Assembly (NCBI GenBank): GCA_037783545.1
Contig: JBBELK010000015.1
Location: 124,001-188,000, forward strand
DNA length: 64,000 nt
From: Henricia sp. BOLD:AAB3569
Lineage: Eukaryota > Echinodermata > Asteroidea > Spinulosida > Echinasteridae
Direction of reading: 5' to 3'
Notes under the pieces: model-generated
What the model was told of the DNA's origin: nothing
Seen by the model: the letters and a program-made list of their open reading frames with translations, nothing else
The model's database searches: none
Part shown: piece after piece, positions 23,901 through 35,900 of the stretch
Numbering within the stretch: the first letter of the stretch is position 1
Layout of the letters: every line of letters begins with the position of its first letter
Program-made: the position numbers and the translations under genes

Positions 23901-26900
23901 CTTCTGCATGTTCGTGATCATTTCACCGTCCTGAACGAATAAAGCCATGGCAATGTAAGACCACAGAAGACTAAGGACACCCTGTCCATATAGAGCCTTT
24001 GCACAGCGGCCATGACAGGGGGCAGTCACATTGTTACCATGTGTCATGCATGAGTAGGTGCTTTGTGGTTCTATTGTTACATCATTTAAATAAGAAAACC
24101 TGCCCCCTGTCATGGCCGCCGGTGCAGAAGCTCTATTGCAGCTTTTGAAGCTTTGAGTACGGAGTACAACATAAGGTTACACAGTTAAAGTTGCGTTTAT
24201 GAGCTAAGTGGGTGTGTTTAAAACTGTCATGCAATGGAAACTAATTTTGGATGCAAAAGGATGCAATCCAATTATCAAGATCCAATGAGCATGTTTCTAC
24301 TGCGATCACTGACATTAAATGTTTTTTGCCGATGCTTATTTGGCTGTTTCTATTGACCCCTTTCGAACACGTGCGAATATGCCATTTTGGGAGTCAAATA
24401 ATGCTGAGTCATTGTGGAAGCAATGTGCGTGTGCGTTGTTTGTGTCTCTGGTGGGCGTAACGCGGTTTAGTTCACCAATGGGAGCCTCATCATAGCGCGT
24501 TACGCGCGCTATGGACACACACAACGCGCACGCACATTGCTTCCACAACGACGCGGCATCGTTTTACTCCCAAAATTACGTCATTGGCACGAGCTCAATA
24601 CCGGTTATTTGGCATGCTATGTACGAGTGCACGGCAGTTGAAATGACACGCCCCATTATAAAGGCGTTATGGCTGTTTCTACTTCCAGACTGCTTTTGCG
24701 CACAGCGGCAAAAACCTTCCCCGAGCAAGTTTTAATTTGGCGTTGCATGCATAGCGCACCGGAAAATAACTGTTTATTAAAGGCTGATTCTACGGGAAGG
24801 ATAACAGTACAGAAGAGTTTACGAAACAGTACAAACATGCTGAATGACATTCACATACAAATCACTGTGACTAAATCACGTACATCAATACAATACATTT
24901 AACTCTAACATGCATCAAAGCCTACCAAATCTACTGAAACCCTTTCCGACCCCTCATCATGAGTCTGCTCCTGATGCAGCCTGTGAGTGGAGACTAGCAT
25001 CCCCATAGATGCCTGTGCCTCCAGCTGCCTGCCCTGGGAGTTTAGTCTCTGCTCCAGGTGGCCTAGTCTGGATGTGACCTTAGTGAGCTGTTTGCCAAGC
25101 TCCTGGGCCAGGCCTTGGGTGTTTCCATCTAGTTGGTCTTGAAGGTTAGAGTGAATGCTGTCAAGCTGGTGATGGGGTGGTGATGAGGTGAAAGGTGATA
25201 GGTCAGGGTGGTGGTTAGTTTGAAAAGGAAAGCGAAGCAGGATGAAAGTGATAAACAAATACAACATAGTTTGATGGGAAATAGTGAAAAATAATGTTGG
25301 AGGATTGAGACTATTTTCCAAGGCCAGGGAGATAGGCCCAATCATCCAACACCAAGAGATCATTAGTTTTCACTATTTCCCCCTCAAACAATGTTGTATT
25401 TGTTTTACTATACCTCATAAATATTCTGTAGGGCAGTCACGGTATTTCATCGATCTGAACCTCGATTTCTAATATATGGCCAATGAGCATTACTGGACGC
25501 CGTTTTGATTTATGTTCTAATAGACTGGTACAACAGAACTGTGCTCACCACTGATCTCCACGCGTACGCACGTAATTAGGTAATATGCACTCTGTAAAAA
25601 TCACGCTGTAATAGGACAAATCTAGGCTCTGATCCAAGTGTGTGATATGGTACCTTCCTGTTTTTTTGCACGTTACGCGCGCGTGCGCTAAGACATAGCC
25701 GAGTTGCTGGAATGGTCAATGAAATACCACGGCTGCCTGATGAATATTTATGAGGTATATTAACATATGTAATGGATTAATGACAAGTAATGTTCGCACT
25801 GCCTACACGTAGAACAAGTTCCTAATGGCATTACCCATGTAACAATCCCCCCATGTGTAAAATAGTGCACTGGTTCACAGTGGTGCAAACTAGAACAAGT
25901 GAAGAATGCTATAATAAGTTAATCACATTTCTTTATGCTCATGCTTTGGAGAAAATGGGATGCTATATGATTTTTATTTTCAGCATACCTGGTCGCCAAA
26001 ATTCTCCTGGAAGTTCAACTGCAAAGCACAATATGAAAAACCATTTTCATGTAATTTTGCACTTTATGTGCAAATTTACGAGGCACCAAAAAAAAAACGA
26101 CATCTGAATTCAAACGATAAATCCTATACAAATTGATGCAGGAATATACACAGACAACCTTTCCTGTGAAATGTTTCAAAATAATATGAAAATTCAATTC
26201 CATGTCCTGTAACCGGCTGCTCAGCAATAACTATCAGTTATTTCACATGTTTCATGAAATGTCTTGTGTGTTGGGCATTGCCAAGCTTATGTGCACCCAC
26301 AAATTTCATTCCGGAATGGTTGTTTTAGGAATATACATGTGTCCCACGTGTAACGCTTTTTGTGTCAACTGAAGGAGTGTCCCATGCATAACACCAACTT
26401 TGCTGATTTGTCACTTTGATACTATTAACTGAAATAATTAATGTCCCTGCTGAAAAGCACTTTATAACATTGCCACTTCTCAATAGGTATGGTGTACATT
26501 GCTTCAAAATCTGTATAGATATGGTTATTTCAGGTTACTTTGGTCGACAGTTAGTTCATGCTATTTTGAAAAACTCCATAAGCAACTAACCCTGGAAGCA
26601 GACACTGAGGTGCCCACAGGAAGGTTTTTGGCCATGGCTACTATATCAGCTGCTAGATCAGCCTGTATGACAGCCAACTCGTCCCTAAGTTGCTGTATGT
26701 CCTGTTGAGAAGCTGGCACTAGCTTAGAATGCTCCTGGATCTGCCTGTCTAGTTGGTCCATCTGAAGGACGAGGTGCAGGGGTGAGTATAGGGTGCAGTT
26801 TAGAAGAGCATTGTGAAGTGAATGCAGAGTAAGGGCTGGTTCATACTTCACGCGCAAGCGAACTTGATGTCACAAAGACGTTTTTGCACCACAAATTTGC

Positions 26901-29900
26901 AGAAATTTAACTAAGTATAAAAATGTGATTTTTCTAGGGATAATGTCCCAGGGACCGTCGGGGTGAATTAATTTAATACAAATGTTGACAAATGTCCATA
27001 AGTTTGGGAAATCAGGATGCAGTGAAAAACAACTTGGCTCCACCAGGATTTGAACCGCGGACCTTCTGGTTAATGTGCAGACGCCCTACCAATCGAGCTA
27101 TGAAGCCAACTGGTGGTCTCGAAACACAGTATTGCAGTTGTTCCTCACTTATTGGGATTGGCTGTCACGTGAAGGTCCGCGGTTCGAGTCCTGCTAGAGC
27201 CAAGTTGTTTTTCACTACATCCAGATTTCTAATGGACATTTGACCACATTTATATCGAAGAAATTGACTTCGTTTGAAAATGTACAAAATGTACGATGTC
27301 AGATTTATGTAAGATTTGCTTCGTTTTCGCGTTGCGTGAAGTATGAACCAGGCTTTATGATGTGAGTTGTGGAAAAAAATGAAATGAGTTAGCAGAAATT
27401 AGCAGCCAGCTTAAAATGAGCTGTATTAGTATGAGGAAAGTGTTTTCAGTATGCTTGCTTGATGATTTGAACTCGGGGCAATTTGCTCACAATTTATTTT
27501 TAGCAAAATAAAGATATATTGTTGGTAATAAGCAAGTATATGTAGAATTGGGCTAATGCTTTGAATTTGTGATGGATCGGTCATACGAGATGAAAAGAAA
27601 TTGAAGCTCGAAATGATTTGAAAGTTGACCGAGCTGAAAACTTTGGCAAGGGAATGAACTTGCAATTTAGTGCTGTCTTACAAAGATGAAATTCACTCAT
27701 AATGAATGGAATGTACTCTGTGATGCTAGCAGATTGTCAAACCATGAGCCCAAACACCTAAACAAATTTGATGCACACCTAAATGCAAATAATTTGCTGT
27801 TACAATAAAATCAAGCACGTTCAGGAGAAAAGCATTTTTGTATAGAGCAAACTGCATCAATTGTAAACACAAAATGAATTTAAGTTGAAGAAAAGTATTG
27901 TCCAAAAAATTATCCTGTCCAATGCCAATTTGACAAATGCACTAGTTCTAGTACAACTGAATTAAACGTCACACATTCCATGTCCGATTGTTCATTACCT
28001 TTTCTCTGCCTTCAGTCAGTGAATCTAATCCCTCCCTGAGTTCAGCTAGCATCTTAGTAAGGTCCTCTGGTACATCTTGTTTATCTCCTAGAAGTCTCTT
28101 CACATCTTCCATGTCTGCTTTGCCATTCATCAGATCCTAATACAAGAACCAAAGAGCTGTGTTAAGGTGGCCTGTTATTTTATCAAGTTGGTTCTGCAAA
28201 GACTCTTCTGTCGAGCCTCAATTCAAATCTTAAGTTCATACTTCATACGAAAGTGAATGTGAACATGAATTTTCAGAAAGTTTATAACTAGTTTCAATTT
28301 GCGCATTTTTTTGTCGTGAAATGTATGACGTCAGATTTACACAAGATTATGTAAAATGTTTGCATAAGATTTAAACCCCCTGGTTGACAGATATTTCATG
28401 TTATTTTGAAACATCCTTATTGCTAGATTTCACGAGCCCCCTTTACAGGGGAGAGAAAATAAGACAAATTTTCAATTACTTCCAGAATCTTGACCCTGTC
28501 CTCTATTGAATCGTGTCTTCCTTTCAGCTCCCCAATATCTCTGAGTATGCGCTGTATCGCAGCTGACGGGTGGGCAGCTGACCCAGGGCGGGATGGGGGA
28601 CCAGGACTGGGTGACTGCAAGAGAAGAAACATTAAAAGGTACTCTGAAATCAGTTTATTTTCATCAAGAATATGCTTCTCAAAAATGAAAACAATAAATG
28701 TGCATGTAAAGAAATGACTGTACAGGCCCCATTTTAAACAAAAGCAATTTTTTGCATTTTAAACATAGGCAAAAAAATTTGCTTGAGGGAAAATCTATTT
28801 CACAAGGCAAGGTTATGCCCATTATGCGATTGGAGTGTGCACTGTACATTATTGCCTACTCCAATCTTGTGCATTGATTGTCTGTCTCAACCAAGTCGGT
28901 GCAATTTTTCAGAAATCATTCATTATGGCTAGGTTATCCATGCCACACGAAACTCCTACTATCATTGATTGGGTTATGTCTCTGATCACAAAAACATCAC
29001 TTTCTTTTGGCAACACTCCGAGGCAGCTCAAATTACACTATTGCTACTGCTTTGTACACATTGTTTTGGTTCAACATATCAATATTATGCAATATGTATT
29101 GTTTGTATTTATTGTGATAAATGACAACATTGAACTAATTATTGCCTAAAATGTTTTGAGTATAGCGAAGAAAAAAAATGCCAACTAGCATGCGATTTAG
29201 CTCGCTAATCTTAGTGCTCAAGTAGAAAGTGTGTTTTATGAAATAAACATTCCCATTTAACATTCTGCTAAAGCGGAAAGCATTATGCTTATAAGGATTT
29301 TATGAAATTGGCCCAAGACGAGCCTTTAAACCTTGCTCAAAGTTAGATGGGGAAAAAAAACCTGGTGGGAAGATTACACAAATGAGCCATGTAAATTTGC
29401 TTTAAAAAATGAATTGCCAATAAAATGTCCTGTCACTCTTTTTATAAATTTATTGTAGATTGTCAACTTCTACACTAATGAAATTAGTGTCTGTTTTGCA
29501 CTTTTGGAGTTGGGCAATCAATAACCATATGTGCAAATCGTCAAACTAAACATACATCAATGAAAAATGTACTCAAAGCCCGAAACATTATTGGCAAAAT
29601 GTCATTAAATGTGACTGGACAGACACATACAGACAGCTGTGCAAACCCATCACCTGACAACGGATAAGTACCGTAGTCTCGCGCTAGAGTGAAAATCAAG
29701 TGCGTGTATGTCATTATTAAAGGTACATTCTGTCCCGACATTTCTGGTATTTTTATTAACGTAAATTTATTCCTTGAATTTGTAAGGTGGTCATCGTAAG
29801 ATAAAAGCTGAAAATTATGTTGCTTATTATCACGAAAAATGGCATAGATTGAATTTTTCTGTAAATAAGCCGACCTCTAAATCCTATCTGAATAGACTAC

Positions 29901-32900
29901 TAAAGTGTGACGTCAGTTGCCATGGTAATTGGGTCTAAACATTCGCTGGTAATATGAAACATCCATTGGTAAAGTGCAGGGAAACAGTTCACTGGTTTTA
30001 GTGTAGACCCAATAACCATGACAACACACAAAGGGTGACGTTTTCACTTTAGTAGTCTATTGCTAACTAGTATAATAGATGAATGCACATTTGCACAATC
30101 AGAAAATGCCCTCTGACAGAAACTATTGGTGCCACTGTGTATTGTAAAACTTGAGCCTCCAGTAACACATGCTATGTAGACAAGTCATGCACTACGTAAA
30201 CAAGTCATGCATGGGACACATGTTGGAAGCATATGAGAAAACAACTGATGTTGTCAACCTAGTAATACAGGGTGTCCATAAAAAAAAAGGAAACCCATCT
30301 TTAAATGCAAATTATCAGAAATCTGTGCAATATTTCAAAAATAGGTGTGTATTGAGGGAAAGCCCAGACTGTCCTCTGTCCAATGGTACCAGGGTCATTA
30401 TGTAACTGTCATACATGACTGAGCAAACATGGCCATTATGAAAGGTGGTGAAATCATCACTGTGACAAGTTAGCACTTCACTTGAAAGTGGAATAAGGGC
30501 AATGAAGTGATGAAACATTTCTTTTCAAACCTTACCTTACAGATAAATTCAGGGGTGTGTGTCCTCGACATGCCCACCATTTCTCTCAATACACAGCTCA
30601 CATCGTCTCCTCATGTCTCTGACTGCTCATCTTCATTCAAAATGCGTGTTCTCAACACTTGAAGTGCTAAGTGCTAACTTGTCACAGTGATGATTTCACC
30701 ACCTTTCATAATGGCCATGTTTACTCAGTCATGCATGACAGTTACATAATGACCCTGGTACCATTGGACAGAGGACAGTCTGGGCTTTCCTTACATACAC
30801 ACCTCTTTTTGAAATATTGCACAGATTTCTGATAACTTGCATTTAAAGATGGGTTTCCTTTTTTTTATGGACACCGTGTACATGTATGTGTACAGTAAGT
30901 GTTTAGAATTAAGGTTAGATTTAAAGTAAAGAAAAGCGAAAGCATACCCTTGTTTGCGAGTATGAGCTTGTTGTTGGAACAGTTTGTACTTGAGAAGTCT
31001 AAAAGCAAAGAAAAAAGCAAATAAAAGGTGACATTCATATTCACAGCAATGGTGTTCACTATCTACTGCAGTTCAAATATTCCCTAAAAACAATCCCAAC
31101 GTAAAATTTAAAGACACACTGTATCATTTGCAATTACCCAAAATTTGTACTTAATTAGGGGTACAAAAGTGTGACATTTAGGCTGCGTTCGGGCATGTAC
31201 TCGTGTTAACACGAGTTATACTCCTGCGCGCGTGAACGGCAAGAATAACGACACTCGGGTCAGTGAGAGTATGCTCTCACTACTCCCCAACAAATGGGGA
31301 GTGTGCTCGTACTCCTGTCAAGTGTCATGTGATTTGTACGAAGATGGTGGAATATGGGTGAGATTTTTTTGTGAATTTGCACAACGTTTCAACTCAATAA
31401 CTGAAACAATAACTCACTAAGGTTTGTTTTAGACGGCATCAAAGGTTCTCACGACTTACGGCCTGTATTTCCTCAGTTTCTTGTGAGCAATGAAACGGCA
31501 TTTTTTGTGCAGTGATGGCAAGAGACGTCCATCTTCACTGATTGCCATTCGCGCACGCGGACTGCGGACTTGCCGTTCGCGTTATGTGACCCGAGTGCAA
31601 TGCGCACGCATTACTCCCGAGTAACGAGAACTGCACGCCCGAACGCAGCCTTAGTGTCCCCTGTTACACCTGATATGCGTTATTTTTCGTACAAAAATCA
31701 TTAAAATGGCTTTTAAACCATTTTGTATGAATTGTACTTTATGTACTAACTCTTTGAGATGGAAAGTATTTAAAGAATGTGTCCTGAATTTACAAAAACG
31801 AATTGTAAAATGTAACGGGGGACACTAAAATTTGACCCCTAATTTATAGAAAGACCCACTTCATGAGTTGATAAGAAAACCCTTAAAGTATTGATGACGA
31901 TGGCATCAAACACCAAATGATTTTTTTTTCTGTCCAAAATGGTGCCTTCATATAGGAAATGAACAACTGAAGGTGGTTTAAAAAATGATCGTGCACACAA
32001 CATTCAGTTAATTACCACAAAAACCATTTGTGATTTTTATTGGTTTTTACCGCATTGATGCATCTATGTAGTCGAAATTTCTGCAGGCTAGTTTACCAAC
32101 ATTCTTCTTTAGATATGTTATGCCCTTATTCCAGGAATCTGGGGTGGATTGCAATATAACCGTCTATAGTCTGAGACACATCATATATGTCCTAACTGAA
32201 TTTATGACATCTTAGCTACGACACATTGAAAATTGTCTTGCAATGTCCAAAAGTTAGGACGTCTTAACTAGGACATAAACATTTGTATGTCTTTACTGTG
32301 CACGGCATTTCAATCGCAGCCGGTACACCTGTTAAACAAATGAACAAACTCACTGCCATGCAAGCGCATAGTGTGAACCATTACTAAAGTAGTGACCCGA
32401 CTGAATGACGAGTCACACCACAGCAGAACAAACTATAGCTGAGAAAAAGTAGTTGGATTGTTTTCAAATATAAATTTTCTTGATCCAGCAGCTGATTTCA
32501 CGAATCCTTACGCACTGCGTAAGTCCGCTAGTGCAACTTTTTATTGCGCAAGCTGCGCAACATTCCTGTGATAATTACACGCAAGCCTATAGGGCTTATG
32601 CCATTTTCAAAAGTTGTTTGGATTTGTCCACCTACTTCTGTTGAAGTGACAGTCTGCATAGCATGGTCATAAACAGTCGATGGTTCCGTGTAGATTCCTT
32701 TCAATGCATCCTCCATTGCCGGCCATGTAACAAGAATATCTAATGGTGGTAAGGTGTTCATTCTGTTGTTCAGATCGTTCTGCAGGGAAGGGGGGAAAAA
32801 TTAACGAAACAGCGCTTAGTGGCATCGATAGTTTGTTTATTACTGAAGCGGTTGATATTATTAGCTGTCAACGACAAAACGATCAATTGTTTTTTTAGTA

Positions 32901-35900
32901 ATATCTTCACAAGTCCAGTTGAAAGCAACACAAGTTGAACATGCACAAAAGAAAAGCTTTTGTTGCAGTTTATTTGAATAACTTAAATTAAAAGACCCAG
33001 GGACTTGTGTAGTGGACTTGTGAAGGCTTGTGAGGACTCGACTACAACCTTGCTTTGGGCGGTGATAATATCATATTCAATTATCAATTTATTGAGTGAA
33101 TCAATAAATTGCTTGCAACTTTTTATTTATTTTTTTAATATTTATGAATTAAAATTACCATAATTCTCTGGAGTTCATCCATTCTATCCTTGTCTGCCGT
33201 TGAGTTTTCAAGCTTAAGTAGTTTCTCGTTGATATTGTCTTCATTGTCACTTATCTGAAAATTCACGTGAAAAACACACATACAATGTTAACAACTGTAT
33301 CTGCATTTGCCATCATAAGGCTAATGGCAATCCAAGTTAATAGATTAATGACAGTTCAGTGATATATATATATTTTTATTTTGTTATCCAGCAAAAATCA
33401 ACACTTACACTAAAAATATTTTACATACAAAATTAAGTCTTCAGATATTACGACCTGAATTCAACAATGAAACCTTTATCTTAAACCAATATTCCTCACA
33501 ATTATGTATTCAGACATGGCCAGATTCAGTAACCTCTTTTCAATATCGTATGAACTTGAAACAAGCATTATTTTAAAGAATTTGTTCTTTCTCGTGCTGT
33601 AAAAACAAACAACTTTGGGCTGAATTCACAGCTCATTTCTGGAGGACGGTCGCATACAACAGAAGACACACACACACAATAAAATGGCACACCTTGTTTA
33701 ACCTGTCCTTAAGATTGTTAATTTCACTTCCAAATCCATCCACATGTTCCCTGAGAGCAGTCATCTCGCCCAGTAGGTCTTCAACCATACTCATCAGCTG
33801 AAATCAGAAGAAAAAAAACAATCCACAAATAATTTTTTGAAATATTCAATTGCCAAAATAGCAAAAACTATAGTTGAAATGTACCTCAAAGTATGCTATA
33901 GTTGCTTGCTAAATAGGCGACTACCGGTACATTATCACACTGAATCCTAAGATCTTTTTAGATTTTTAATTTCTATTTTTGTTTCTTTAAAACTGCAGAC
34001 TTTTCTCTCAATAAAATGAAATGAAACAAAGTCCACTTAAACAGACCGGATTCATAGTTTCAACATTTCAGTTATATAGCCCTGAATTGCTGTTCACTTG
34101 ATTAAACAATACATGAAGTTTACTTGGTGTTCTGATTACTAACCATAAACAAGGCAGATTTAGCTGAGGGAGGGGCAATTGTTTTATTCAAGGATATACA
34201 TGTATTGATTACATCCTTTTAAAACTGTTCTTTGTTCTGTTGAACAGCACCTATTGTAGACTTGAAATTGAACACTGTTGAACCCAATTGCCCTCTAAAA
34301 GAGTACAATATATCCAACCATGTCAAGAACAAGATTTTTAAGTAAACAACACAAAGGACCAATACAAACAAAGTGTCAAGTTGATTAAATATTTGGTAAT
34401 TCAAACACACCTTTGCCTAAGGGTCAAGCTTATTTATTAACTTTTGACATTGGAGTCCAGAGCAATATTAACCTTTTGGACAGGCCTTTGGCCTCTCAAT
34501 ATGTAGATGGGGGTCGAAATTAACTTGAAATTGTTTGTAGCCCACAGGACTAGTCAGATAAATGTTTCACTAGTCGTCCTCAATTTTTATTAGTCCGCGC
34601 CACCACACGTGATTATATGTATGTTTGTATGTTCATTCAAGTTTACAGTATCGATAAGAGATGACTTAAAACAAACAAAAAACATTTTTAAAAGATAGAG
34701 AAACTAAACTTTGAGTGCAATGTGTTTTTTAGCCTGATTGTTGTTTTTACAATGTTGAACTATCAGTGTCAAACTTTATTACTAGTTTATTATCAACAGG
34801 GAACATTATTATTTCTTGAATAAAAGACAGTATTATGATGTAGCACTTCGTATTGGCCCACTAGCCCGTCGGACTACCAGCACAATGCAGCTATAGTCCT
34901 CCGGCTAAAACTACTAGTCTCGGACTAGCGGACTAGTGCTAATTTCGACCCCTGTTATGGCGGGCACTATCAGGCACTTGTCTATGCCAGCAGTCAAAAT
35001 CACTATCTGCATTGGACGGAAATGGATGCTTTTGGTAAAACTTGCCAAAATGATGGGTACTTTAACCTTATTATCAGCTCATTTAGTAGTCATTGTAGTC
35101 AAATGACTATTTTGTACAAATGTTGTTATAATAAGCCTTTTGTGTGTTTCGCATACATGTCTGATGTGTAGTGACTCCTTTCAAATACACACAATTTTTT
35201 ATTGCAATGTATAGGACCGGGTGCATGCGGCAGGTGTTAAGTGCAGAATCAATTACCGTAGGAGAGAATGGCATAAAGCCATAGTGCAAAGGTAACACAC
35301 AAAAGGCAAACAAAATTTTTTTTTAACCTTGTTTAAAAAAAGTCTAGGATTGGAGAAAGTACCTTTTGCTCAAACTTTGGCTGTTATTTCAAATCAAATA
35401 TTCTTTCATTTATTCAATCCGAGCCACATTACCAGAAATAAATTGGTCTCCAATTCCCACTGGAAAGTAAGCTGTACTGAAAATTTTACCAAGTATGATT
35501 TATTAAATAATCATTCTTGAGGTTGTGTAATGAGAAATTTAGAAATAGCAATTTAATTCTGGGAGTTTCAAATTCTATTATTTTCAGAGAATAGAAGAAG
35601 CATTGTATTTACAAATGCTACTGACAGCTGGTCCTGTGACAATCATGCCAGCCAAAATGACATTAAAGGTAGTGCATAATTGCAGTGACATAATATCTTA
35701 CTCTAATATATGGTGTATTCTGTGGTAGAAAAGATCCTGTTGCTCACAGGTAGATTCAAAAGAAAGCTGATTAAGATGCAGCAAATTAATCATCTTAAAA
35801 TACTGGCATTTTTTAAATATTGATAATATTATTAAAGCCAGTTTACAAAATTTGTAAACACTAAATTTGTAAATTTACACCAAAACACTAAATGTCCCTT

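Larger units (their letters stand above)
26830..27356. mobile_element. Outer MITE (TTCATACTTCACGC ends) interrupted by a second element
   Basis: Left end GGCTGGTTCATACTTCACGC, right end GCGTGAAGTATGAACCAGGC. The tRNA-containing foldback 26990-27241 sits inside. A decayed relative is at 28228-28375. Confidence 0.75.
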
